The notes: generated by a model from the sequence alone, not told the origin. Positions 1-5,697 are shown, counted from the first letter of the stretch. The stretch: DNA of 7,627 bases from Flavobacteriales bacterium UBA7519 (GCA_002476905.1 DLND01000205.1:1-7627), one strand, 5' to 3'. Program-made: numbers and translations.

Positions 1-36
1 GGTTTTGTTAAGGAACGACTATTTAAAATTGGATTT

Positions 37-486
37 ATGCAGAAGACGATTTATAATAAGACCGATCTCCGTAATTTTGTTAATGACACCATAAACGGAA
101 AAATAAAAACACTAGATTTTTATCTTAATTTTTCTTTGGAAGCCAGCCGCGAAATCAAGAAAACCTCTAAATATGATTCCATAAGAGAAGAAATACAGGA
201 AGAAATCTATCATCTGGACAAACAGATGGTCTCGCTGAAAAGTATGCAAACCCAAATGCGAAAAGTCCTGAACACAGCCTCGGACATCGTAAAACTCGGC
301 TCACTCGTCATCACCAACAAAGCTCGTTTTTATATTTCCGTCTCCCTCGGCGAATTCTTCTTCGAGAATGACAGGTTTTATGCCATATCACCCGAAAGTC
401 CAATGGCTCAGATTATGACCGGAAAAAAAGTCGGGGACGATTTTACACTTAATAACATCCATCAGAAAATTGTTGAAATCATTTAG
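37..486 (+). CDS. GreA/GreB-like small protein (transcription-factor-like; older databases often label this family '3-oxoacyl-ACP synthase')
   Basis: The 149-residue product resembles the Gre transcript-cleavage factors, which enter the RNA polymerase secondary channel. Residues about 20-80 are charged and helical, suiting a coiled coil. Residues about 86-149 look like the Gre C-terminal FKBP-like domain: KLGSLV (86-91), a YISVS strand, then AISPESPMAQIMTGKKVGDDF (116-136), matching the Gre pattern SP-(small)-A-x-x-G-K-x-x-G-D. Tyr46, Arg50 and Glu51 line up with E. coli GreA Tyr48, Arg52 and Glu53. On that alignment GreA Asp41 is Glu39 here, but the catalytically important Glu44 is Lys42. 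The frame is open back to base 1, so an upstream start cannot be excluded. ATG 37 gives the N-terminal length I recall for flavobacterial relatives. No Shine-Dalgarno is visible. The Gre-like fold is fairly secure; a transcript-cleavage role is not, and fatty-acid synthesis is not supported by the sequence. Confidence 0.8.
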   Translation: MQKTIYNKTDLRNFVNDTINGKIKTLDFYLNFSLEASREIKKTSKYDSIREEIQEEIYHLDKQMVSLKSMQTQMRKVLNTASDIVKLGSLVITNKARFYISVSLGEFFFENDRFYAISPESPMAQIMTGKKVGDDFTLNNIHQKIVEII

Positions 487-501
487 GTCTGAAATTATAA
501 G

Positions 502-541
502 ATAAAAGTTTTATGATTTAATGTCAAATTCCAACTTTTAT
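502..541 (+). terminator. AT-only inverted repeat after the Gre-like gene, possible weak terminator
   Basis: ATAAAAGTT (502-510) pairs perfectly with AACTTTTAT (533-541), 9 bp. A second short helix (515-519 with 526-530, one G-T pair) can form in the loop. It lies 16 bases after the stop codon, which suits a terminator. However, the stem is almost all A-T and only TTT follows, so termination would be weak. It may be chance pairing in AT-rich DNA. Confidence 0.3.
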
Positions 542-546
542 TTCCT

Positions 547-560
547 ACATCTGACATCTG
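547..560 (+). repeat. Tandem heptamer (ACATCTG)x2
   Basis: Two perfect head-to-tail copies of ACATCTG occupy 547-553 and 554-560, followed by a partial third (ACTTC). The first copy ends in CTG at 551-553, exactly 19 bases before the TATCTTTG box, so it overlaps the -33 position of the promoter. A single copy recurs at 1169-1175, and an inverted copy (CAGATGT) at 2586-2592. All are intergenic. Confidence 0.6.
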
Positions 561-580
561 ACTTCTTTCTCGTATCTTTG
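551..580 (+). promoter_or_regulatory. Bacteroidota-type promoter for the nitroreductase gene
   Basis: TATCTTTG at 573-580 is a full match to the -7 consensus TAnnTTTG. CTG at 551-553 sits at the standard 19-base spacing and matches two of three bases of the -33 TTG. The box ends only 4 bases before the ATG at 585. Transcription would therefore start on or within a few bases of the start codon, predicting a leaderless or near-leaderless mRNA. Confidence 0.6.
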
Positions 581-584
581 AACT

Positions 585-1097
585 ATGGAAAACGCAACAA
601 TTCTCAAACATATTATAGAAGAGCGCAGAAGCATCTTCCCAAAAGATTACTCAGACAAAGAAATCCCACAACACATCATTGACGAAATCCTCAGCAATGC
701 TGTTCTAGCTCCCAATCACAAACGTACTAAACCTTGGCGTTTCAAAGTTTTCAAAGCAGAAGAAAAACAAAATCTTGGCCAGGAGCTTCAGAATATTTAT
801 AAGGAAATCACACCGGAATTTCAGTTTCTGCAAAAAAAATATGACGATATCGGATTCAAAATTTCTAAGGCAAATGCGGTAATTTCAATCGTGGTAGAGT
901 TCAGTGGTTTGGTTCCGGATTGGGAAGAAATCGCTGCAACATCTATGGCTGTTCAAAATATGTATCTCACTTGCACTGCCAATAGAATCGGCTGTTATTG
1001 GAGTTCTCCGAAAATCGTAAATAATTTGAAAAACTCTTTAAAAATCGAAGACAATCAGCAATGTTTGGGATTGTTTTATATGGGAAGTTTGGAATAA
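585..1097 (+). CDS. Nitroreductase family protein (FMN-dependent NAD(P)H oxidoreductase, YdjA-like size class)
   Basis: The 170-residue product has the small nitroreductase fold, which normally forms cytoplasmic FMN-binding homodimers that reduce nitroaromatics, quinones or related substrates with NAD(P)H. Visible marks are the N-terminal RRS at 14-16 (FMN phosphate region), IPQHIIDEILSNAVLAPNHKRTKPWRF at 27-53 (the family's I-x-x-I-L-x-x-A-x-x-AP-N-x-x-x-x-PWRF block), EEIAATSMAVQNMYL at 114-128 (dimer helix) and IGCYWSSP at 135-142. The start is supported by correct family spacing from Met1 to RRS and by the promoter just upstream. The protein ends at FYMGSLE, where E. coli YdjA continues for about a dozen residues after FLYLG, so the C-terminal tail is short. 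Reading past the stop gives no family-like sequence. The physiological substrate cannot be told. It stands 138 bases from the photolyase gene. Confidence 0.88.
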   Translation: MENATILKHIIEERRSIFPKDYSDKEIPQHIIDEILSNAVLAPNHKRTKPWRFKVFKAEEKQNLGQELQNIYKEITPEFQFLQKKYDDIGFKISKANAVISIVVEFSGLVPDWEEIAATSMAVQNMYLTCTANRIGCYWSSPKIVNNLKNSLKIEDNQQCLGLFYMGSLE

Positions 1098-1235
1098 TTT
1101 TTATTTGACAAAATTTTTAACTCTAGCGGATTTAGGAAATACGGCAAATCTATATTATTTCACCTGCAACATCTGCCCAATCAGCGATAACTTTTCACGA
1201 CATCTAAGTCCTAAAATTCATTTTAAACTTCATTA

Positions 1236-2528
1236 ATGCAAAAAATATCAATATTCTGGTTTCGTCGTGATTTGCGATTGGAAGATAACAAAGGTTTGTC
1301 AGAAGCTCTGAAATCTGATAAAAAAATAATTCCTATTTTTATTTTTGACAAGGATATTCTTGACATTCTCGAAGATAAATATGACCGACGTGTTGATTAC
1401 ATTCATCAGGCATTGGAAAAAATCAATTCCGAATTGCTTGAGACTGGAACTTCTCTTCTTACTTTTTACGGAAAACCCAAGGATGTATTCGCACAATTAC
1501 ATAAGGAATATGATATCCAATCGGTGTATTGCAACAGAGATTATGAACCTTCTGCCATCAAAAGAGATGATGAAATCAAGGATTTCCTAAACTCAGAAAA
1601 TATTGATTTTTTTGATTTCAAAGACCAAGTGATTTTTGAGAAATATGAAGTTGCAAAAGATAATGGAGAACCTTACACAGTTTACACACCATTTTCTAAA
1701 AAGTGGAAAAAACAACTAACAGAACTTGATTATGCTTCGGTTAAAAACGATAAAAACCAATTTCAGAAATTACCTTCCAAGAGAATCCTAAGTCTAAAAG
1801 AAATCGGATTTGAGGAAACGGATTTGGAATTTGAGGAACCAAAACTGGAATCAAAAATTATTGATGTTTATGATGAAAAGCGAGATTTTCCTGCTCAGGA
1901 TGCCACCACACATCTTGGAATTGCTCTGAGATTCGGAACGATTTCTATCAGAAAGTGTGTCAAATTTGCATTAAGTCATAACGAAACTTGGCTCAATGAA
2001 TTGATTTGGAGGGAATTTTTTATGCAAATCTTATTTCATTTCCCGAAAGTGGTGAAGTTTTGTTTCAAAGAAAAATATGAAAATATCCAGTGGCGAAACA
2101 ATGAGGCTGAATTTGAAAGATGGTGCAACGGCGAAACCGGTTATCCGATAGTAGATGCAGGAATGAAACAACTGAACCAGACCGGAAGAATGCATAACAG
2201 AATCCGAATGGTGGTTGCCAGTTTCCTCACGAAACATCTTTTGATAGACTGGCGATGGGGAGAAGCTTATTTTGCCAAGAAACTGTTGGATTACGATTTA
2301 TCTGCCAATAACGGAAACTGGCAATGGGCAGCAGGCTGCGGTTGCGATGCCGCGCCTTATTTCCGGGTTTTTAATCCAGATGAGCAGACAAAAAAATTTG
2401 ATAAAGATCTAAAATACATCCGAAAATGGAATCCAGATTTTGAGAAAAGTATTTTGGATGACAGAATTGTGGAGCATAAGTTTGCCAGAGAAAGAGCTTT
2501 GGCAGCATATAAAAAGGGATTAGGCTAG
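1236..2528 (+). CDS. phrB: Deoxyribodipyrimidine photolyase (cryptochrome/photolyase family, class I CPD type)
   Basis: The 430-residue product is a full-length flavoenzyme that uses blue light and reduced FAD to split cyclobutane pyrimidine dimers in DNA. Residues 1-130 form the Rossmann-like antenna domain (IFWFRRDLRLEDN at 6-18; CNRDYEP at 99-105). The FAD-binding helical domain follows: WLNELIWREF (252-261), TGYPIVDAGMKQL (301-313), MHNRIRM (319-325) and ANNGNWQWAAG (357-367). Aligned by eye to E. coli PhrB, the electron-transfer triad W306/W359/W382 is W286/W339/W362. The flavin N5 Asn378 is N358, substrate-contacting E274 and W277 are E255 and W258, and M345 is M325, which favours CPD repair over 6-4 repair. 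One difference is Arg318 where E. coli has Trp338. The antenna cofactor cannot be assigned by eye. ATG 1236 gives the normal family N-terminus. No Shine-Dalgarno and no convincing promoter is visible in the 138-base gap upstream. Confidence 0.94.
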   Translation: MQKISIFWFRRDLRLEDNKGLSEALKSDKKIIPIFIFDKDILDILEDKYDRRVDYIHQALEKINSELLETGTSLLTFYGKPKDVFAQLHKEYDIQSVYCNRDYEPSAIKRDDEIKDFLNSENIDFFDFKDQVIFEKYEVAKDNGEPYTVYTPFSKKWKKQLTELDYASVKNDKNQFQKLPSKRILSLKEIGFEETDLEFEEPKLESKIIDVYDEKRDFPAQDATTHLGIALRFGTISIRKCVKFALSHNETWLNELIWREFFMQILFHFPKVVKFCFKEKYENIQWRNNEAEFERWCNGETGYPIVDAGMKQLNQTGRMHNRIRMVVASFLTKHLLIDWRWGEAYFAKKLLDYDLSANNGNWQWAAGCGCDAAPYFRVFNPDEQTKKFDKDLKYIRKWNPDFEKSILDDRIVEHKFARERALAAYKKGLG

Positions 2529-2615
2529 TGGTTTTGAATCAAAAACTTTTAAAAATACTTCGATTGAATGAGAAAACCTAGATACCAGATGTTAGTAAAA
2601 ATCCTTTTTTTTGCT

Positions 2616-2672
2616 TGGACTTTAAGAAGTTTGACTGGCAAAATCTGATGTGAAAAATTAAGTCCACTTTTT
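2616..2672 (+). terminator. Inverted repeat with T-run, weak terminator candidate after the photolyase gene
   Basis: TGGACTTTAA (2616-2625) can pair with TTAAGTCCA (2658-2666) with one bulged base, and CTTTTT follows (2667-2672). The loop is 32 bases, long for an intrinsic terminator, and the structure begins about 90 bases past the photolyase stop codon. No better terminator is visible for the photolyase gene. Confidence 0.25.
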
Positions 2673-2762
2673 AGGTTTACGACCACAAGTTCTGGAATGC
2701 AAATAACAGGTATGAGTTTTTTTTCGGTTCTATTTTGATTTTTAATTTATTTTATTTTCAGA

Positions 2763-2792
2763 TTGTTACATAAAAATATTTTTATATCTTTG
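2763..2792 (+). promoter_or_regulatory. Strong Bacteroidota-type promoter of rpsP
   Basis: TTG at 2763-2765 is followed, after exactly 19 bases, by TATCTTTG at 2785-2792. This is a full match to TTG-N19-TAnnTTTG, the best promoter in the window. A start site near 2797-2800 is expected, giving an untranslated leader of about 40 bases. Confidence 0.85.
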
Positions 2793-2810
2793 CACACTTA
2801 ATATTTAATC

Positions 2811-2823
2811 GGGACGTGATCCC
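2811..2823 (+). promoter_or_regulatory. GC-rich hairpin in the rpsP mRNA leader, possible ribosomal-protein leader
   Basis: GGGA (2811-2814) and TCCC (2820-2823) form a 4-bp stem with loop CGTGA. It is the only GC-rich element in a very AT-rich 40-base leader and ends 15 bases before the ATG. The position suits a translational operator bound by S16 or a mark for initiation. Autoregulation by leader RNA is known for several bacterial ribosomal proteins; its use here is an inference. Confidence 0.45.
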
Positions 2824-2838
2824 ACAAATTTAAAATTT

Positions 2839-3396
2839 ATGTCAGTAAAAATCAGATTACAAAGACACGGATCAAAAGGGAAACCTTTTTTCCACATCGT
2901 GGTTGCAGATTCAAGAGCTAGAAGAGATGGTAGATTCATCGAGAAACTAGGAACTTACAACCCAATTACTAACCCTGCAACAATTGACTTGAATGTTGAT
3001 TCTGCTGTAAAGTGGTTAAACAACGGAGCTCAACCAACTGACACTGCAAGAGCTATCCTTTCTTACAAAGGTGCATTGTACAAAAAACACCTTCAAGGTG
3101 GTGTTGCTAAAGGTGCTTTTGACGAGGCTGAAGCTGAGAAGAGATTCGCTGCTTGGGTGGAGGCTAAAGATGCTAAAGTTCAAGGAAAAGTAGATGGTTT
3201 ATCTACTGCTAAAGCTGATGCTAAAAAAGCTGCTCTAGAGGCTGAAGCTAAAGTAAACCAAGCAAGAATTGATGCTGCTGTAAAAGCAGAAGCTGATGCT
3301 AAAGCTGCTGAAGAGGCAGCTAATGCACCTGCTGAAGAAGTCGCAACAGAAGAACCAGCTGCTGAAGCAGAAGGAACTGAAGAAACTCAGGCTTAA
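2839..3396 (+). CDS. rpsP: 30S ribosomal protein S16 (bS16) with long C-terminal Ala/Glu/Lys tail
   Basis: The 185-residue product begins with the complete S16 core, a 16S rRNA-binding protein needed for 30S assembly: [24 protein letters not shown] (3-26), [13 protein letters not shown] (30-42) and the [20 protein letters not shown] block (59-78). S16 in most bacteria is about 80-90 residues, so roughly half of this protein is extension. Residues about 95-160 are a helical, Lys/Ala/Glu-rich stretch. Residues about 160-185 are acidic and Ala/Pro-rich ([18 protein letters not shown]). Such tails are, from memory, usual in Bacteroidota. GCT dominates the alanine codons, as expected for a highly expressed gene. 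It is driven by the strong promoter at 2763-2792, has no Shine-Dalgarno, and is followed by two hairpin terminators. Confidence 0.97.
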   Translation: MSVKIRLQRHGSKGKPFFHIVVADSRARRDGRFIEKLGTYNPITNPATIDLNVDSAVKWLNNGAQPTDTARAILSYKGALYKKHLQGGVAKGAFDEAEAEKRFAAWVEAKDAKVQGKVDGLSTAKADAKKAALEAEAKVNQARIDAAVKAEADAKAAEEAANAPAEEVATEEPAAEAEGTEETQA

Positions 3397-3416
3397 TTCT
3401 TTTACAAAAGATACAA

Positions 3417-3453
3417 AACAAAGACACGATTTTTCGTGTCTTTGTTGTTTTTT
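3417..3453 (+). terminator. Strong intrinsic terminator after rpsP
   Basis: A perfect 13-bp stem pairs 3417-3429 (AACAAAGACACGA) with 3434-3446, has a TTTT loop, and is followed by G and six T. It begins 21 bases after the rpsP stop codon. It should end most rpsP transcripts before rimM. Confidence 0.88.
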
Positions 3454-3459
3454 AACTTC

Positions 3460-3478
3460 AAACCTTCAAGGTTTTTTT
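3460..3478 (+). terminator. Second, smaller terminator hairpin between rpsP and rimM
   Basis: AAACCT (3460-3465) pairs with AGGTTT (3469-3474) around the loop TCA. A run of seven T at 3472-3478 covers the end of the arm and continues past it. It lies 6 bases after the first terminator's T-run and only 11 bases before the rimM start, so it could act as a back-up terminator or structure the rimM ribosome-binding region. Confidence 0.55.
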
Positions 3479-3489
3479 ATATTTATGGA

Positions 3490-4032
3490 ATGAAAAAAGA
3501 CGATTGCTATTTTTTAGGAACAATTACCAGAACACACGGATTACAAGGGAATGTTATCCTGAAACTGGACACAGACCAACCTGAGATGTACAACAAATTG
3601 GAATCTATTTTTGTGGAAGTCAATGGTTTATTGGTTCCTTTTTTTGTGGAAAAACAATCCTGGTCCAAAGCCGATACCAAAATTATTTCTTTCAAAAATT
3701 CTTCCGAAGCCTTGGTGAATCAATCGATTGGAAAAGGCGTTTATCTTCCGCTCTCTACCCTACCTCCACTGTCAGGGAAAAAGTTCTATTATCACGAAGT
3801 GATAGGTTTCGAAATCCGTGAAAGTGATGGAAAAACATGTGGCAATATTGTATCCATCAATGACCAAACGGCTCAAAATTATTTCATTCTAGACCTTGCC
3901 GGAAAAGAAATCATCATCCCGATTATCCGAGACTGGATTTTGGAAGTAAATCGCGAAGAGAAATTTATCCAAATGTTTCTGCCAGAAGGTTTGATGGATG
4001 TTTTCTTGGCTCCTTCTAAAAAGGATGAGTAA
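3490..4032 (+). CDS. rimM: Ribosome maturation factor RimM
   Basis: The 180-residue product is the cytoplasmic 16S rRNA-processing factor RimM, which binds S19 and helps mature the 30S head. The N-terminal domain opens with CYFLGTITRTHGLQGNVILK (5-24), matching the family's G-x-I-x-x-x-H-G-L-x-G-x-v signature. The C-terminal PRC-barrel domain runs from about residue 93 to 170: FYYHEVIGFEI, the turn GKTCGNIVSI, then NYFILDLAGKEIIIPI. The frame extends back to a GTG at 3436, but those 18 codons lie in the rpsP terminator hairpins and encode no family sequence, so ATG 3490 is the start. rpsP-rimM adjacency is classical. In E. coli trmD and rplS follow, but here asnS does. No separate rimM promoter matching the consensus was found, so expression probably depends on read-through from rpsP. 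Confidence 0.93.
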   Translation: MKKDDCYFLGTITRTHGLQGNVILKLDTDQPEMYNKLESIFVEVNGLLVPFFVEKQSWSKADTKIISFKNSSEALVNQSIGKGVYLPLSTLPPLSGKKFYYHEVIGFEIRESDGKTCGNIVSINDQTAQNYFILDLAGKEIIIPIIRDWILEVNREEKFIQMFLPEGLMDVFLAPSKKDE

Positions 4033-4061
4033 AACAACATTAACACCAGAACTATTGAAAC

Positions 4062-4082
4062 GCAGCTTTATCTGCATTTTTT
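4062..4082 (+). terminator. Short hairpin with T-run after rimM, weak terminator candidate
   Basis: GCAG (4062-4065) and CTGC (4072-4075) form a 4-bp stem around a 6-base loop, followed by A and six T (4077-4082). The stem is minimal, but the position, 29 bases after the rimM stop and just before the next promoter-like box, is what a unit boundary would need. Confidence 0.4.
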
Positions 4083-4084
4083 AG

Positions 4085-4092
4085 TACATTTG
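4085..4092 (+). promoter_or_regulatory. Promoter -7 box for asnS
   Basis: TACATTTG is a full match to TAnnTTTG and is followed by C, as in the rpsP promoter. No TTG occurs at the 19-base spacing; the nearest is at 4055-4057, spacing 27. The -33 element is therefore poor. Expected transcription start is near 4097-4100, giving a leader of about 70 bases. Confidence 0.55.
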
Positions 4093-4103
4093 CAATCACT
4101 AAT

Positions 4104-4137
4104 TTTAAACCATCAAACACCATTGTTTAAATGGTGT
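4104..4137 (+). promoter_or_regulatory. Structured asnS mRNA leader with two overlapping helices
   Basis: Helix A is ACACCATT (4117-4124) with AATGGTGT (4130-4137), a perfect 8-bp stem with the 5-base loop GTTTA. Helix B is TTTAAAC (4104-4110) with GTTTAAA (4125-4131), a perfect 7-bp stem with a 14-base loop. They share bases 4130-4131, so they either exclude each other or, if B shortens to TAAAC with the loop GTTTA, form an H-type pseudoknot. No U-run follows either, so this is not an ordinary terminator. It lies 31 bases before the start codon. Confidence 0.45.
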
Positions 4138-4168
4138 ATTTCGATTTGAAAATATATTTTATCTAAAG

Positions 4169-5617
4169 ATGAAAAGACAAACAATTAAAGACCTTTTGGC
4201 AGATTACAAAAAAGTATTACATCACGATATAACCGTTCAGGGTTGGGTTCGTGCGTTTCGTTCCAATCGCTTTATCGCATTGAATGACGGTTCTACGATT
4301 AATAATTTGCAAGTTGTAGTAGATTTTGAAAATTTTGATGAGGAAACCATTAAAAAAATCAATACGGCTTCGTCTTTGAAAGTTGTAGGTGAAGTTGTGG
4401 AAAGCCAAGGTGCAGGTCAAACTGTAGAAATCATCGCAAAGAAAATCACTGTTCTTGGAGATAATTTCTTTGACGAATTACAGGCAACTATTCTTCAACC
4501 TAAAAAACACAGTTTGGAGAAATTGCGTGAGCAAGCCCATTTAAGATTCAGAACCAATTTGTTTGGCGCAGTTTTCAGAGTGCGTCACGCTGTGAGTTTT
4601 GCAATCCACTCTTTCTTCAATCAAAATCAGTTTTTCTACATCAACACACCTGTAATTACGGGAGCTGATGCAGAAGGTGCTGGCGAAATGTTTGGTGTTA
4701 CGAATTTTGACCTTAATAATATTCCAAAAACAGAAGAGGGAGACATCGATTTTTCTCAGGATTTCTTTGGAAAAAAAACCAACCTGACGGTTTCCGGCCA
4801 ATTGGAAGGTGAAACTGCAGCAATGGGATTGGGAAGAATTTATACTTTCGGACCAACTTTCCGGGCAGAAAACTCCAATACAACGCGTCACTTAGCCGAA
4901 TTCTGGATGATTGAGCCGGAAGTGGCTTTCAATAATTTGGAAGACAACATCGATTTGGCAGAGGATTTCCTGAAATATGTGATTAAATATGTTTTGGACA
5001 ATTGCAAAGATGATTTGGAATTCTTAGACAAGCGTTTTGAAGAAGAGCAAAAACAGAAACCAGAAAAAGAAAGAGCAAAAGAAGGTCTTATCGAAAAACT
5101 GGAAAATGTGATTGCAAAAAGATTCAAGAGAGTTTCTTATACAGAAGCAATTGAGATTTTATTGAATTCTAAAGAAAACAAAAAAGGAAAATTCCAATAT
5201 CCTGTTGAGAAATGGGGAACAGATTTGCAGTCTGAGCACGAAAGATTCTTGGTAGAAAAACATTTCGAAAGCCCAGTTGTTTTGTTTGATTATCCGAAAG
5301 AAATCAAAGCTTTCTATATGAAACTGAACGATGATAATAAAACTGTAGCAGCAATGGACGTTCTTTTCCCAGGCATCGGCGAAATCATCGGTGGTTCTGA
5401 AAGAGAAGCAAGACTGGATGTTCTGAAAACGAAAATGGCAGAAATGCACGTGGACGAAGAAGAACTTTGGTGGTATATGGATACAAGAAGATTCGGTTCT
5501 GTTCCACACGCTGGTTTCGGATTAGGACTGGAAAGATTAGTTCTTTTCGTAACAGGAATGACGAACATCCGAGATGTTATTCCTTTCCCAAGAACACCTA
5601 AAAATGCAGAATTTTAA
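4169..5617 (+). CDS. asnS: Asparaginyl-tRNA synthetase (AsnRS, class IIb)
   Basis: The 482-residue cytoplasmic enzyme charges tRNA-Asn with asparagine using ATP. The N-terminal OB-fold anticodon-binding domain covers about 18-100 ([21 protein letters not shown] at 21-41). The class II catalytic core has motif 1 near 150-165 ([16 protein letters not shown]), then GAGEMFGV (170-177), motif 2 at about 227-250 ([25 protein letters not shown], with Arg232 and Glu234), [14 protein letters not shown] (404-417) and motif 3 at 449-475 (GFGLGLERL then [10 protein letters not shown], with Arg457). The terminal RTPKNAEF closely matches the E. coli AsnRS ending. A charged stretch at about 281-315 is some 15 residues longer than I recall for E. 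coli AsnRS (466 residues). AsnRS rather than AspRS is indicated by the whole C-terminal third. It has its own promoter-like box and structured leader, and a strong terminator 20 bases after the stop. Confidence 0.97.
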   Translation: MKRQTIKDLLADYKKVLHHDITVQGWVRAFRSNRFIALNDGSTINNLQVVVDFENFDEETIKKINTASSLKVVGEVVESQGAGQTVEIIAKKITVLGDNFFDELQATILQPKKHSLEKLREQAHLRFRTNLFGAVFRVRHAVSFAIHSFFNQNQFFYINTPVITGADAEGAGEMFGVTNFDLNNIPKTEEGDIDFSQDFFGKKTNLTVSGQLEGETAAMGLGRIYTFGPTFRAENSNTTRHLAEFWMIEPEVAFNNLEDNIDLAEDFLKYVIKYVLDNCKDDLEFLDKRFEEEQKQKPEKERAKEGLIEKLENVIAKRFKRVSYTEAIEILLNSKENKKGKFQYPVEKWGTDLQSEHERFLVEKHFESPVVLFDYPKEIKAFYMKLNDDNKTVAAMDVLFPGIGEIIGGSEREARLDVLKTKMAEMHVDEEELWWYMDTRRFGSVPHAGFGLGLERLVLFVTGMTNIRDVIPFPRTPKNAEF

Positions 5618-5637
5618 TCAAAATTAAAATAGACACT

Positions 5638-5673
5638 AAAAAATCCTTCGGTTTAAACTGAAGGATTTTTTTT
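5638..5673 (+). terminator. Strong intrinsic terminator after asnS
   Basis: A 12-bp stem pairs 5638-5649 with 5660-5671, with core ATCCTTC/GAAGGAT. Three more pairs (one G-T) can form inside, leaving a TTAA loop, and the right arm merges into a run of eight T (5666-5673). The matching A-run on the left means it could also work on the opposite strand, but no gene approaches from that side. Confidence 0.9.
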
Positions 5674-5697
5674 ATGGTAAACAAAATTTAAAATTGC

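Larger units (their letters stand above)
2529..2838 (+). other. 310-base gene-free region between the photolyase gene and rpsP
   Basis: There is no credible coding sequence on either strand. The left part holds an inverted ACATCTG copy (2586-2592) and a long-loop inverted repeat (2616-2666). The middle is unstructured and T-rich (about 2717-2760). The right 76 bases hold the rpsP promoter and leader. No tRNA-like cloverleaf or decayed gene was recognised. Confidence 0.6.

Noticed and set aside
1..36. A partial gene upstream of the Gre-like gene
   Set aside because: Open frames exist but 36 bases are too few to identify anything, and one of them is simply the Gre-like frame read backwards past its likely ATG.
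1188..1195. TAACTTTT as a photolyase promoter box
   Set aside because: It matches TAnnTTTG at only seven of eight positions, lacks the final G and has no -33 TTG at the right spacing.
1131..1215. Inverted repeat TTTAGGA (1131-1137) / TCCTAAA (1209-1215) upstream of the photolyase
   Set aside because: Only 7 bp with a 71-base loop in AT-rich DNA; no T-run or promoter relation, so chance is the best explanation.
1299..2237. Short open frames inside the photolyase gene (two antisense, one forward)
   Set aside because: The protein-level conservation is all in the 1236-2528 frame; the others are shadows.
3478..3485. TATATTTA as a rimM promoter box
   Set aside because: The final G is missing, no TTG lies 19 bases upstream, and transcription would start inside the rimM coding region.
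3436..3489. An 18-codon N-terminal extension of RimM from a GTG start
   Set aside because: These codons lie inside the rpsP terminator hairpins and T-runs and encode a Phe-rich sequence not seen in RimM; ATG 3490 gives the normal RimM N-terminus.
3296..3493. A 65-codon forward open frame over the rpsP tail
   Set aside because: It is an out-of-frame shadow of the repetitive GCT/GAA codons of rpsP and continues through the terminator.
4541..5568. Several reverse-strand open frames of 79-116 codons inside asnS
   Set aside because: They are antisense to a fully conserved gene, have no recognisable domains and no promoter boxes on that strand; they arise from codon bias.
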